64,000 bases of DNA from Cunninghamia lanceolata (GCA_027924645.1 BSBN01000140.1:9430501-9494500), one strand, 5' to 3'. Shown: positions 1-12,122, numbered from the stretch's first letter. Notes: generated by a model not told the origin, from the letters alone. Translations and numbers: made by a program.

Positions 1-1262
1 CTATAGATTGAATATCTTTATCATCAGTTTGAAAGTTATGTTAAGGGGTGTCTGTAGTTGCTATGTCTCAAGTTTGAGCCTCCAGTGTGAAGATTTGAGT
101 GAGTTATGTTCACCAGAGTAAAATCTATTTTTTCCCAATATTCAATAGTGACAGGGAGAAAGTATTCTGCTTCGCATCTCTCCTCATTTAAGTTTTATAG
201 TCTGTGGTTCTGGGATTAAGTTTGGGATGATGTTATGTGCCTTCAATTGAAGTGGTTTGTGATTTGGTGCTCCGCAAGCGATCTTTTCTTTATGATAGTG
301 GTTGACAATAATGTTTAAGTGGTTCGACTTGAAGAATCTTCTGGAAAGAGTGTTTGGAGGTTGTGCGGAAGTTCTTGGTGATTGTAATGTGCTTGTGGAT
401 GTCTCTAGATCATGTTCCTACTTTTTGATAGGTCTGCAAAGTGTAATTTGGATCGTGGTTGAAACGTGTTCCTAAAGGTCTTAGTGTTAACATCAGTTTT
501 GGCTGACCTGGTTGTTCTCACTACTTGTGGTTATGCTTGGAATTTGTGAAAGTGTGTTGTTCCCTGGAAGATTGCATTTGAGTCCTTGCTAAGGTGTGGT
601 ATGGTTCGTATTCATTCCTTTTCACCGCGGGAATGTTTAGGTCCAGACCTAATTTGAATATTAAGTTTGTTATTTGTGCTGACCTTGAAGATTGTTTCCA
701 AGATTGCGGAATATGAGTTAGATGATCGGGAAATTGTGCAAAGTTATTGAGATAGATGAAATGGCTGCATGAGAAGCATTATTTGTTGTAGGTGTAATCC
801 GAATGGTATGATAGTGAGTAGTAAGGAATATCTTTTTGCTGCAAAGAGGTTGTGAAAGATTCAATTGAGTTTGTGGTGGATCCTTGGTTGCTGTGAGATC
901 CATTCTCATTGTAACTATCTTCTATCTTCTTCAACTTCTGGTAGTGAGCCCCTTTTGGCTGTGAGCCCCTTCTTTTTGCAGTGAGCATTTTGGGTAGTGA
1001 ACCTTGTTGTAAATTTTGATATATCATTTATATTGTGAGTTAATCCTCGCCGTGGTTTTTCTCTCATTGGGTTTTTCACGTAAAAAATCGGGTGTCTCAT
1101 GTGTTGAATGTGTGAATGTGTTTAAGTTTATGATTTCATGCCTTCATGGTTAAATCATAATAATAGTGATTAAGTGGTTGATGTGTTGATGCTTATAATA
1201 ATTTAAGTTTTGGTTAAAACTTATTCACCCCGCCCTTCTCAGTTGTCTTGTGCATTTCAACA
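1..1262 (+). repeat. 3' portion of a plus-strand LTR (element starts before window)
   Basis: The sequence ends in a typical plant Copia LTR terminus: an imperfect inverted motif around ATTCACCCCGCCCTTCTCAG and a final TTTCAACA at about 1255-1262. The repeated GTGAGCCCC phrases and a GGTTTTTCTC/GGGTTTTTCACG block near 1050-1085 also occur in the LTR at 9432-10584, so the two are related. No primer-binding site follows 1262, so this is a 3' LTR or a solo LTR. The window begins inside it. No coding content is seen. Confidence 0.6.
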
Positions 1263-1509
1263 AAATTAATATTTAATTATATCACTTGGCTCATTGTAAT
1301 TAACTCCTAAAATGGTAGGGTCAAACTTGGGCGTCCACTTTTGGAGTGGGGTCCATGAAGACTTGTTGACAACTCATTGAAGTCTATTTTGGGTTTTTGA
1401 CAACTCCTAATAAGCAGGAGTTAACTTGGGTGTCCACTTTGGAGGTGTCTTATATTTAGACTGGGAGTTTGTTTTTTTGTGTGCATAAGTGGATATTGTT
1501 GATACACTT

Positions 1510-2160
1510 TGCATGAACATAATGTAGTAGTTAACAATGGAGTTTGAGGTGCATGATATTTGCATGAACATGATATAATAGTTAATAGTGGATTAAAAAA
1601 TGCATAATATTTGCATGAATATGATGTGGTAGTTAACAGTGAAGTTTAATATTTGCATATTGCTTGCATGAACTCATAAAAGCTTGCATGGACTTGCATG
1701 TTGTATGTTACTTGCATGGACTTGCATGTTGCATGTTACTTGCATGTTATTGCATGTCATTTGTATGAGTTTGCATGTGCTTGCATTTGTTGCATGTTAC
1801 TTGCATGGACTTGCATATTGTTGCATGTTGCTTGTATGGACTTGCATGTTGTTGCATGTCGCTTATATGAACTTGCATGTGCGTGCATGTTATTGAATGT
1901 TACTTGCATGGGCTTCCATGTCACTTATATGAAATTGCATGTCACTTATATGAACTTGCATGTGTTTGCATGTTACTTGCATGTTGTTGCATGTGCTTGC
2001 ATGTTGCTTCTATGGACTTGAATATTGTTGCATGTGACTTACATGTGACTTGCATGTGCTTGCATGTTGTTGCATGTTACTCCTATGGACTTACATGTGC
2101 TTGCATGTTGTTGCATTTCACTTGTATGTTCTTGCATATTGTTGCATGTTAGTTTTATGA
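1510..2160. repeat. TTGCATG-based degenerate minisatellite
   Basis: About 650 bases are built from variants of CTTGCATG followed by TTGTTGCATGTTA or GACTTGCATG, with spacers of about 10-30 bases. Because the unit contains ATG in every frame, several meaningless Cys/His/Met-rich reading frames run through it; I do not call them genes. The flanks (1263-1509 and 2161-2643) hold no recognisable gene. They contain repeated phrases such as AACTTGGGTGTCCACTTT and read on, beyond Copia-A, into 14335-14580. Confidence 0.75.
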
Positions 2161-2643
2161 GATTGCTTGCAGAACACTCCAACTCTAGAAAACTTGTAGA
2201 ACACTCCTCCAGTTTCAGTTAATGGGTATCTCTTGCATGTTTCTACAGGTGTTTGCATCACTTACATGTATAGAACACCTTAATTCAGAATAATATTGGG
2301 GACATCAATCATGCAAGTTGTTGCATGAGAATTGGTGTGTGTTCATCACTTCAGTTGACTGAAATAGATTGGGCCAACTTGGGTGCCCAATCCTAAAACT
2401 TTCAATTGTTGATTTTATTTGGAAATGTAATTTATGTTGACTAAGTTTGAGTGGGAAAACTTGGGTGCTCACGGTCAGGACTAACAGTTAACAAGGTGCT
2501 TGGTACAATTTGACTTCAAAGTTCTCTATTTGGAGCGCTTGGAGTTTGTATGAGGACTTGTCTCATATTATCAATTACAATTTATTGTAATTTGAGTTTC
2601 AAGCTTTTGAATTAAGAAGATTTGAAGTTGTAATTGTAAAAAA

Positions 2644-3691
2644 TGAAAGGAAGCAAGGTGTGTGGAAAATGCTTCCTACACTAATCTAATGAGGATAGAT
2701 GTATGCAAATTCCTTTTAACCTTTACAATTATAGTGTTATTAATCCAACAACAGACATATTGCAGCAATACACATACACACATAATGTAGATAGAAGAGA
2801 GAGAGAGAGAGAGACAAGATATAATGTGGGGAAAACCCTTTCAGGAGAAAAACCCCACACTCCAAAACATGCACAATATATTATCAAAACAAGGAATGTT
2901 TACAACACACTTGCGATGCATGTCTTTACAAGAGTCTTCGACACTTGTATCTGGAGATATTCCTATAGCATAATAGTACATGTCAATCACACTATGCATC
3001 TCCCATCCAAGCACCTATTTATAAAGAAGTTTCAAGGCAACAATGGAACCTTCTTGAGATGGGCGTCCATCTTGGCCTCATGGCCCAAAACCCACGCCTA
3101 AGGACACTTTTCCAACACTACAGCATGGTTCTAACACTTGTCATATCACCCCATCCCAATGTGGGTGCCTAGTCCCAAGATAGGCTATGATAGATGCTCT
3201 TACGCACCTTACAATTGTCATAGAATCCATCATAATTGACAGCACTTACAGTTGGAAGAGAATCTATCACACTGACTAAAAATAGCATATTCCTCTTACA
3301 ACATGTCATAACCTCCTTTGGGTGCCCAAAGATGCCTTCCTCAAAGATGTTCTTCAACACATGTCCTCACATGTCATAGGATCTTCTATTTACGACTCTT
3401 ACGCGTCATAGAATCTATCATGACCGTTACGCATCATAATTCCTTACACACTACTCAAGATGTCGACATATGGAAGAAAACCTCTACCACAATATGGGAC
3501 GCCTATATCTATATGGAGTGAGTTGACCATCCTAGTCACCTTACAAGTGGAGTGACAACTCATCATGCAACTTCACACTAAATGACAAAACAAGATGTGC
3601 AACTTAATTACATCATAGGCTAATAAAATAAATACATTACAAATAATAAACACAAGGAATTACCAAGGTTGAAACACCTTAATTCCCAACA
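2644..3691 (-). repeat. Copia-A 3' LTR
   Basis: On the minus strand it starts TGTTGGGAATTAAGGTGTTTC (3691 downward) and ends near GCTTCCTTTCA at 2644. A polypurine tract (minus-strand AACAAGTGGGAGAA, about 3692-3705) lies immediately upstream, as expected for a 3' LTR. It contains a GA/CT microsatellite at about 2795-2814. It matches 13286-14334 and both Copia-D LTRs by eye along its length. Confidence 0.85.
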
Positions 3692-3740
3692 TTCTCCCAC
3701 TTGTTGAACACCTTGTAAGAGCCAATAGAAATAACAGGAT

Positions 3741-4920
3741 TTAATTGCTATATGCCGAGAGGCCTATAGACTCCGAACACCATCTGAACTTCTCTGTGCC
3801 CACTAGTTTCGTCAATGCATCTGCAACATTCTTCAAAGTGTATACCTTCTCCAATGTCACCTTCCCATCCTCTACCATGTCTCGCACAAAATGAAATTGT
3901 ACAACGATATGCTTTGTTCTAGCATGGAAAGTTGGATTCTTTGATAGGCAAATCGCATTCTGACTGTTACAACAGATAGTAATTTGTTTTGCATCAACAC
4001 CAATATCGGAACGCAATCTCTTAAGGAAAATGGCTTCCTTACAAGCATGAGTAGCTGTCATATACTCTGCTTCTGTCATGGACAAAGTGACCATAGGTTG
4101 CCGCTTACTCATCCAACTAATTGCACCACCGAACATAGTAAACACTTAAACACTGGTGGATCTCCTGCTGTCAATGTCACTCGCCCAATCAGAATCCACA
4201 AATCCATGAATACATATAGAATGCAGAGGTTCTGTAGGATGACTATGATAACATAGGGAATACTCGAAAGTACCCCACAAATATCTAAACACTCGCTTTA
4301 TTGCAACCCAATGTACCCATCCAAGATTAGCCATAAATCGACCAAGGACTCCCACTTTTTGGGCAATGTCTGGTCTTGTGCAGACCATAGCATACATCAA
4401 ACTGCCAACAACACTAGCATAAGGTACTCTTCTCATGTCCTCCACCTCAAAAGGAGATTTTGGACAATCATTAACAGATAACTTTGTCCCCAAAGAAATA
4501 GGAACACATAATGGTCTACAATCTGCGATGCTGAACCTATCCAACACGGTCTTCAATACTTACTCTGGCTTAACCAAAGTTTTCTGTTAGCTTTGTCTCT
4601 TCTAATTTCCATTCCTAGAATGTACCTGGCTGCCCCTAAGTTTTTCATTTCAAATTGTGCTGACAACTGAGACTTCAAATCAGAAATCATATTCTTACCA
4701 TTCCCAATTAACAACATATCATCAACATACATGCAATAATAAGAATGCGATCATTGTCAAATTTATAATACACAATGATCTGATTTCAACCTCAGAAATC
4801 TAATCAATAACACAAAGGCATCAAATTTCATGTACCACATCCTAGGAGATTGCTTCAAACCATACAAAGACTTCTTTAGCTTGCAAACTAAATTTTCTAT
4901 ACCTTTTTCTATGTAATGCT
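3741..4920 (-). pseudogene. Copia-A reverse transcriptase C-terminal part and RNase H (broken)
   Basis: On the minus strand this encodes the copia RT palm from the YVDD box (about 4710-4735) through the connection (VPYASVVGSLMYAMVCTRPDI, 4146-4556) into RNase H, with the TEAEYMTATHACKEAI and HARTKHI signatures (3741-4145). This would be the final part of a pol polyprotein that copies element RNA into cDNA in cytoplasmic particles. In-frame stops separate the segments, for example at 4146 and near 4556, so it is not functional. The RT sequence stops abruptly at 4920, where the plus-strand element beginning TGGTGGTGTA is inserted; the upstream part of RT is not found elsewhere in Copia-A. The same protein is encoded more completely in Copia-D. 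Confidence 0.9.
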
Positions 4921-5179
4921 TGGTGGTGTAATTAAATATTTAATTACACTTTAATAAGTTTACTTAGTGCTTATTTTTAGTCTTATGTTAATATTAAATC
5001 ATATTAGGATTTTATTTAACTTGCAAATATAAAATCAAGTTGTCACATGTAATTCACAATCCATTTCATTAATTTCATCCAATATTGTACAAATTATTCC
5101 TTTTTTTTTCTCTTGTGGAAGGTAAATCTTAGGTTTTGTAGGTGATCTTTGTGGCTTGAGTTAATTATCAACTCCAACA
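4921..5179 (+). repeat. 5' LTR of the small element, with adjacent primer site
   Basis: It begins TGGTGGTGTAATTAAATAT, ends ATCAACTCCAACA, and is followed by TAGTATCAGAGA (5180-5191), one or two bases away from the canonical iMet primer site TGGTATCAGAGC. Its length is short for a copia LTR. The left boundary is fixed because the Copia-A RT homology ends exactly at 4920. Confidence 0.65.
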
Positions 5180-5227
5180 TAGTATCAGAGATAGCTCATT
5201 GTGGCTTGATTTATTGTAGGAGATATG

Positions 5228-6332
5228 ATGGTTTTTGCTATTCACCCTTCTGTGGTAGCATTAGGTAAGGATAATTATGAGTCTTGGTAAAAGGGCATCT
5301 TGACACATCTTAGGTGGCTTAATCTTATACCTTATCTTTATGGAGTCATACCTGAACTAGATACACCTAGGAGGAAATCTGTGTGGGAAACTTATATTGA
5401 TCATATTGCAGGATTGATTGGTTCTAGTGTTGATTATGACACTGTGTTCTATCTCACATATTGAGTGCCCATGCACTCGTTGGACTAGCTTTTGGGAGAT
5501 CTATGGAGACCCTCATATCTCTCCATTCCTAGATGATCTTGCTATGGATTGTCACATACCCCTTGATGATTCAGATTGCATACCTTTTGGTGATGATACA
5601 ATTAAGGAGCTTGCATATTTGACAGGTCTTGCTAGTTCAAATGACATAGAGACTTCACTTGATTCTCCTCCTTTTATCGAGATCACATTTTTATTACCTA
5701 TTGCTACATTAGATTCTATGCAGCAAGACATTATCAGTCTTCCAGAGATAGCTCATTGGGACACATATCTACCAGAGATATCATTATTCTTTGCAGAGTC
5801 ACATCTTGTAGATTTGGAGGACCACATTGAGGACATTTATCTTCTCTTTGATGACAGCTTCTATGGAGTTGCATCAACATCATCTGCTTCAGAGATTGTT
5901 CTTCATCCTCCTATTTAGTCACAAATTTGCAGTGGATTGGACACATTTGATAAATTTTTAGGAGCATCATTGTTGCCTTTGCATTATATGCAGAGTATAG
6001 AGACATTTATCTTTCTTCCTATATATTCCTATCCGAAATGGGAAGACATTATGCACACATCTGCAATTCTATTTCTTCCCAAGGGGAGAAATGTTGTTCG
6101 ACGTTCATGGGTCTTCATCTTTATTCTATGTCAAGCATCTTTCAGCACTGCAAGAGTTATCTTGAGGAGCGGCTGCATGGTCTCTCTCCTCATCTCTATG
6201 TTTGGAGGGAGCATTTCCTCGCATTGGATTTCATCCTTCTCACTTTTTGGGGGGGTCTTCAAACCTTCTCTTTTGTTCCTCTCTTATGGGGGGCATTCAT
6301 GTTTGTACTTTTGTGATGGATTCAGTTCTTGA
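5228..6332 (+). pseudogene. Broken gag-like reading frame of the small element
   Basis: The first codons (MVFAIHPSVVALGKDNYESW, from 5228) have the typical start of a plant copia gag: a short leader, then a 'NYxxW' segment and a KGILTHLRW stretch. A stop replaces a codon near 5288, and the frame shifts between about 5418 and 5463. The following acidic stretch (5418-5918) and its continuation (5937-6332) share one frame with a stop at about 5916. No zinc knuckle, protease, integrase or RT is visible, so the element is either non-autonomous or truncated. The function of the acidic segment is unknown. Confidence is moderate for retroelement origin and low for exact limits. Confidence 0.45.
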
Positions 6333-6498
6333 GGGCTCTTAGTGTTAGTCCTTCGTCCATCACATATTCTTGTACTTGTATTTTCTCTCTTTTGGAGTGG
6401 AGTTATCTCCCACTAGGTTTTTCTCCTTTCTCTCCACTTTATGAGAGATTCTTGTTGTTCATGGGTACCTAACTGGTGGGTTGCCTGCACTCAAAGCT

Positions 6499-9183
6499 AT
6501 GAATAATCAAATGGTAATAGAAGCCACTGGATCAAAATATGACAAGAGGGCAATAACTATAGATGACATTACTGATCCGGATATCAAGTTTGCATCAATT
6601 ATAATTGGTTACAAGATTTAAACTACTCAAGTAGGGAGAATTTTGTATCCAACACAACAATCTATACTGCATATCAAATGCTGAAAGAAAATGCAGACTA
6701 AGATTTGTGTGAGCTTCTATTGAATCAACTGATGGAGAATCTGCAAAAGATCAAGAAAGATAAGAAAAATTCCTTCAAATATGGCAATCTGGTGTTGTGC
6801 ATGTTCTTCTATTTCATGAATGAGTTATTGGGATCAAATGGTATGGTCTGGGCAAATGATAGACCTATTGCAATTCAAATCAGAGATTATTTGTATGGAC
6901 TTGGTGATGCACAAGCTTGGAAGACAGCGTTCTGGGGTTACTTTAAGAATTTCCAGAACATGATGCATGCAAGAGAAAGGATACCAAAATATATAGTTGA
7001 GAACTACAAGGACATAGTTTGCTTCATAGTTGATACAGATTAATACCTAATGGAGGCAGTTGAGCCAAGAACTATATGGGTACTGCCCATGGGCTATGAA
7101 GTTGATGAAAACATATTGGAGGTACATGTTCAACACTTGTTAAGCCAACCCAAGGGCACTGAAGCAGAGAGGTTTGGCACCTTTGATGAGCTAAACATAA
7201 AAATACATGTTGAATTAAGGAAGCCTGAGTCAAAAATTAAAGTGAGGAGGGAAGTTGAACAAATTGCTGAGAAATTTCGCATAACCAAGGAGGTAGTAGA
7301 TGCAAACAGAGAAAGAATAAAGAAAATTGAAAGGGAAAGGGAAGAAGCAAAGAAAGAAAGCGTCCCAGTGGAAGCCTCTACCCGGACAAGATCTACCAAG
7401 AACTCTACCCCTATCTCTCCTAAAAGCTCAAAGACTGCTAAACTGGTAACCGAACCATCTGTTACAAGAGAAAAGAGAAAGAAGTCTAAGGCCACAAAAA
7501 CATATGTGAGCCTTAAGGATGATGAAGAGACAGAATCAGATGTAGAGGTCAGAGAATTGAAAAAAGCCAAGAGCAAACCTTCCAAGAATGATAGGACTGA
7601 AGAGGAGCAAAAAATAGAAGAGTTTGTTGAGAGACCCACTCTCTCAATTGAAGACATCATTAAAGCAGTCACTGTGGATGGAAACCTGTAGCCGATAACA
7701 AAATTCTATGATGAGAATAATGATGCAGAAAAGAGAATTCTTGAGAAAGCAACAGTAAGGTACCTGAACATCTATAACAAAGCTTTCATTGAAATAATTT
7801 CCTTGATTCCTAAAAGCTTAGAAGAAGTTTTGGAGTTAAGAAAGGAAAATGCAAAAGCTAAAGACTTGGAGATCCGGGAACACATAGTGATACAGTTATG
7901 TCCAACTATCACTCAAAAACAAATGAATATGGTTTTCAAGGATACCAAAGATGAATTCCGGAGCAAGTCCAGAATGAATAAACTCATGCTTGGAGAAACT
8001 GACCAAATAGCTGATGAAACAAAAGAAATTCTCCGAAGTGCCTTGAAAAGGTTCAATCTTCCCATTGTAGAGGAAGAAAATGAAGAGCCTTCTAACATGG
8101 ATGTCTAAGGATTAAAGAAAATTGATGAAGAACCTTCTGACATGGATGTTGAACGATTAAAGAAAATTGATGAAGAGCAATCTGAGGCCTTAGATTCCTC
8201 TATTCCGGAAGAGGAAGTGCAGAAAGAAGAAACAAACACTGCTGATGGAGATAAGCAAATCAATCTGGATGCCCCCAAAGGAAAGGAAGATAAGACTACA
8301 AGAGACACTGTAGAGGCAGTGCAAAGTTTCTTGGACAAGGAAGTTGGGGAATTAGATGAACTAGAGTTGATGCAAGGACCACTGAATCTGGACTCTCTCT
8401 CTGGTTTAGATGATGAAGATAGCATTTTTTGCTCAGGCCAAAGCCAAAGAAAAGCTTCTAAAATCTCACATGGAGGATTGTGAGCTGCTGAATATTGCAT
8501 CCAGAGTGCTGGAGAAGATTATGCCCACATATCAGAAGGATCCATCTACCTCTCCATCTGGTAATTTGAAGAATTTAGTTAATTATGTCAATACACATTT
8601 TGAATCTTTAGAAAACTCAGCAGAAACTAAGGTCTGAAAAGAATTTTTAGTAAAAAGATTCAGTGAGGTACAAGGGCTAATTGAGAATGATAGAAAAACC
8701 CTAGACATTGGCATAAACAGCATTGAAAATGCTCTTAAGGATGGTGGAGACATATACATATTTTGTTTATCCTCACCTAAAGTTGTAGAGGACATTGAGA
8801 AGAAAATGAAAGAACAAAAAGGAAAATTGACAAATTTATCTCAGAATTTTGATCCTCTTACTACCTCTCTAGTAAGTCAAGAATGCCAAGCAGTTGTTAT
8901 AATAAATGAAATAAAGAAATTGGTTAAGGAAAAGAAGAATATAATGGATAGAATGGGTGAACTCAGAGGGATAATCATTCCGAAGTTAGAGGCAATCCAT
9001 GATGCCTTAGCAGATGCTCTAAGTACAGCCCGGACCAGTGATCCAACAGATTTGAAAAGGGCAAAAGCATATGCATTTTTGTTGAGTGGACACATTTCCA
9101 TTTTGGATAGGATGAAGAGAAGTTGGGCCACAGAGCTTGTACAGTTGAAGACTACATTTGTAGATATACTTAAGTATATGTAA
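6499..9183 (+). pseudogene. Long Lys/Glu-rich coiled-coil-like protein of the pol-less element (broken)
   Basis: Segments 6499-6621, 6705-7043, 7050-7691, 7803-8108, 8142-8483, 8410-8637 and 8806-9183 read as pieces of one ancestral frame of roughly 890 codons. Stops interrupt it near 6619, 7041, 7689, 8106 and 8635, and the frame shifts after 6621 and again near 8410-8480. The N-terminal part is hydrophobic and globular-looking (WANDRPIAIQIRDYLYGLGD, about 6850-6910). The middle is highly charged and probably coiled coil or disordered (about 7230-7620), and the last part is helical. I recognise no catalytic motif. Position between a lost 5' LTR and the 3' LTR suggests an element-encoded structural or accessory protein, but its function is unknown. 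Confidence 0.6.
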
Positions 9184-9431
9184 GTTTATCTTATGGATTG
9201 TATGTACATATGCGGCCTTATATAATAATTTTTCCACATTTTTGGGTTTGTGGATCCCACCCTTTGCCATTGATGTCAAAGGGGAAGTGAAGAGCAGTGA
9301 AAAATGAGGAATCTAGCATTAAGGGAGCACCTATAAGTAGTGTGGAGAAATGGAGAACAAACAAAGGGGGAGGTAGAGCGACACTTAGTCATTTTTCACT
9401 AAGTGTTGCCATCAATGCCAAAGGGGGAGAT

Positions 9432-10584
9432 TGTTGGCAAGAGACATTGCTAGGATTCATAAGTGTTGTCATTGATGGCAACAAAGTATATCCAACACAT
9501 CCATAGTACATAAATTACTCATACCAGAAGTTAGATTGAAGACAGGATGATCCGGCAGTCAAGAACAGAGCATATAATCAGGTCCGACAGTTGGGTCCGG
9601 AACTCTCTAATGGTGAAAACCAACATGTTGCGGATTTGGATGAGTAATAAGGAGTATCTGAACTATTGTATTCTAGGGATTTAGCCTCCAGAGACAAAGC
9701 ATGTAAAAGATATAAGCATGTAAAAGATATAAGCATCTGAGCATCAGACTCTAGTTAGACAATGCAGACAGAGGAAGAACTAGCCAACAGGGTATAAGAC
9801 CTCGATCCAGATGTGCAGAAGGTGTTGATCAAGTAACTTAAGGTGTTATATGATTTTGGTCGACATAGCTAATGACTTCTCTACATAAGTTCTTGGTGCA
9901 CATCATCAATCAAGTGTGAATTCAGCTGACAGAACAGTAACTTGCAAATATCCTAAGTGTTCTTGTTGCCGACTAGAAAGATGTTTGAAATCCTTGATGC
10001 GGATATATATACTCGATAAATTCAAGCTTGTGAAGGGGAGAAAGTGATAGTATGATGGATTAAGTGCAAAGAAAAGAAGAGAAAAGTGCAAAGGTAGTAA
10101 ACCAAGCACGGAATGTGACAGAAGAGTGATACTGAGCAGAGGAAGAATGAAATGTGCTAGATCGGTATACTGAGCCTAACCGGAACTAAATTCTTGCATA
10201 TGTGGATGTTGTTCATTAGTTCAAATACACTATTATCTCCTGTAAGATTTTGTAGACAGTGAGTCTCTTGTGGCAGTGAGCCTCTTGTGAGCAGTGTGCT
10301 CGGGCAGTGAGCCCCCTAATTGGCAAGTGTCATTTCATACTTCTTATTCTATTAACAGAGAATACAATCTTAAGTTAATCACCCCATAGTTTTTCCCTTA
10401 ATAGGGTTTCCACATAAAAATCCTTGTGTTATGTGTGTTAATTTCATTTCAGTTCTTATGGTTGCTTATGCTTTCATGTTTTGATATATCACTGAATGTT
10501 AAGATAAGAAAAGGAAGTAAAAGTAAGAAAGTTTTGAGATAACTGATTCACCCCCCCTCTCAGTTATCTGTCTTATTTCTAACA
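9432..10584 (+). repeat. 3' LTR of the pol-less element
   Basis: It starts TGTTGGCAAGAGACATTGCT directly after a polypurine tract and ends CAGTTATCTG...TTCTAACA. The last 300 bases carry GTGAGCC repeats and the TTTTTCCCTTAATAGGGTTT block shared with the LTR at 1-1262. A small tandem duplication of about 20 bases (GTAAAAGATATAAGCAT) lies near 9700-9735. The next five bases (10585-10589, CATCC) would be the target duplication, but the left copy is missing. Confidence 0.8.
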
Positions 10585-12021
10585 CATCCATCGGTATGAT
10601 GTCACATAGCACCTTATCATGGTAGTCACCAATCTTAAACTTCACTAAACACTACTCATTGACCAAAGCTCTATGGTCCTTCTTCAACCATGCAATCCGA
10701 TATGGATGCGGATGCTTTCTTCTTGTCAACTTCACCTTGTCAGCCATCTCCTCTGAAACAAGATTATCAGTGCTTCCACTGTCAATAATAATATCACAAC
10801 ATTTACCTTCACATTTGCATCTTGTGCGGAATAACCTCTTCCTCTGATTGGATTCTTTCTCCTCATTCAACAAAGTTCTTCTGACAACTAGGGTTTCTCC
10901 CCTTTCAGCATCTTCAAAACGCTCAGACTGCACATCTTCATCTACATGTGTAACTCGTGCATTACCTTTAGGTCTTCTATTTGTCCTTCCTTGATGTTGC
11001 AGACACTTGTATGCTCGATGCCCTTCTTCTCCACATTGGAAACAAGTTCCTTTGAAACCTCTTCCGAGTCCTTGCCCAGGTATGCCTCTTCCTCTTCCTC
11101 TTTGCTCACCATTATTCTGGTCACGAGGGCAGTAGGCATTATCCTCTCTCTGATTTCGACTGGTGCTAGCTTCTTCACTTTTCTTTTGATCTTCATTATG
11201 GCCTCCATAGGGTCTTCCACCAGTCCTTCCGCCTTGACTTCTTCCCCTTTGCTTGCTATCGAATCTTTTTTTTAGGTTATCTTCCACCTTCAGGGAAAAT
11301 TGGTATGCATCTTCTATGGTCATTCTAACCAGGCTCAGCTCCTCTTCAATACTCAGCCTCAACCCATTAATGTAACGAGCTACCTTCTCCTTGTTAGGCT
11401 CTGCATGGCTTGTCTTGATAGTAATTTTATAAAACTCTTCTGTATACTCCTTAACAGACTTGTTACCTTGCTTCAGTCATTGCAACTTCTTCAGCAACTC
11501 CATCTCATAATCCACAGGAATGAACTGCTTCTTCAATTTCTCCACCATCTGATCTTATTTGGTCATCTTTCATTTCCTCTTCTGTTCCTTTCTAATTGGA
11601 CCTCCTTCCACTAAATACTGGTGTGGCCCTTCAACTTTGTTTTTGCAAACTTGACCCGATCTGGGTCCTCCACACTTCATACTCGAAATACTCCTCCATG
11701 TCATTAATCCAATCAATAAGTTGTTTCGGATTCAAATCTCCAGAATATGTAGAAACTTTGATCTTGGGTAGAAACTTCGATCTTAGGCCTCTTTCCGATC
11801 TTCAAAATGGCCCTCAACAACCTAACTTCTGCAGGATCTTCTGGAGCTTCTTGTTCTTCCTTAGATAGCTCTTCTTCAGCTTCATCTTCGCTTTCTTCTC
11901 TTGTTCTTGGCTCAAACCCTCTTCGTAGCTCCTCTTGCAATGCATCGATTTGCCTTTGCAGGGCTCTAAAACCCTCTTTCATCAAAGCATTCCTCCCAAT
12001 ACGATTTCTTCATGGAGGCAT
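10585..12021 (-). pseudogene. Gypsy gag plus start of protease (broken)
   Basis: Gag starts at an ATG at 12021 (MPP, with a stop as the fourth codon), followed by RNRIGRNAL and a heptad-like segment ALQRQIDALQEELRRG (about 11930-11975). The retrotransposon-gag region between about 11360 and 11715 survives only in shifting frames. A long intact stretch, 11362 to 10652, carries RG-rich basic sequence, a CX2CX4HX4C zinc knuckle (CFQCGEEGHRAYKC, residues 107-120 of that stretch) that would bind element RNA, and the aspartic protease triad DSGS (CDIIIDSGSTDNLVS, about residue 188 onward). The frame then approaches the PMDV region of gypsy protease and ends at the plus-strand LTR at 10584. Multiple stops make it non-functional. 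Confidence 0.85.
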
Positions 12022-12108
12022 CTTGATCTCCGCACCAAACCCACAACCTCAGGTCCTGGAGCAAACTACCTCATGGTCGGCAATCTGTCTACACACTCTA
12101 GAACCCTT

Positions 12109-12120
12109 GCTCTGATACCA
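12109..12120 (-). promoter_or_regulatory. Primer-binding site of the Gypsy fragment
   Basis: GCTCTGATACCA on the plus strand is the complement of TGGTATCAGAGC, which pairs with the 3' end of initiator tRNA-Met. It lies two bases inside the LTR that starts at 12123, fixing the orientation as minus. Confidence 0.85.
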
Positions 12121-12122
12121 CT

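Larger units (their letters stand above)
4921..6470 (+). mobile_element. Small plus-strand LTR element, 3' end lost
   Basis: A 259-bp LTR (TG...CA) is followed at once by a tRNA-iMet-like primer site and a gag-like reading frame, then non-coding DNA with T-rich/CTCC phrases up to about 6470. It was inserted into the Copia-A RT gene at TAATGCT (4920). I see no matching 3' LTR. The boundary with the next element is inferred only from the change of content near 6470. Confidence 0.55.
6471..10584 (+). mobile_element. Pol-less LTR element (LARD-like), 5' LTR missing
   Basis: It consists of a long decayed reading frame (6499-9183), a non-coding tail with two polypurine-like blocks (CAAAGGGGGAGG near 9362 and CCAAAGGGGGAGA at 9419-9430), and a 1153-bp LTR (9432-10584). 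No gag zinc knuckle, protease, integrase or RT domain is present, so any mobility would have depended on a partner. The right end sits inside the protease-proximal coding sequence of a minus-strand Gypsy element, with CATCC following the LTR. The 5' LTR and the left target site are missing, presumably because of a deletion. Confidence 0.65.

Noticed and set aside
1684..2152. Cys/His/Leu/Met-rich reading frames that could look like a small metal-binding protein
   Set aside because: They are a direct by-product of the TTGCATG repeat, open in all three plus frames, with no start context or homology.
7130..7672. 180-codon minus-strand Ser/Leu-rich frame
   Set aside because: It is the reverse-strand shadow of the Lys/Glu-rich coding stretch 7050-7691.
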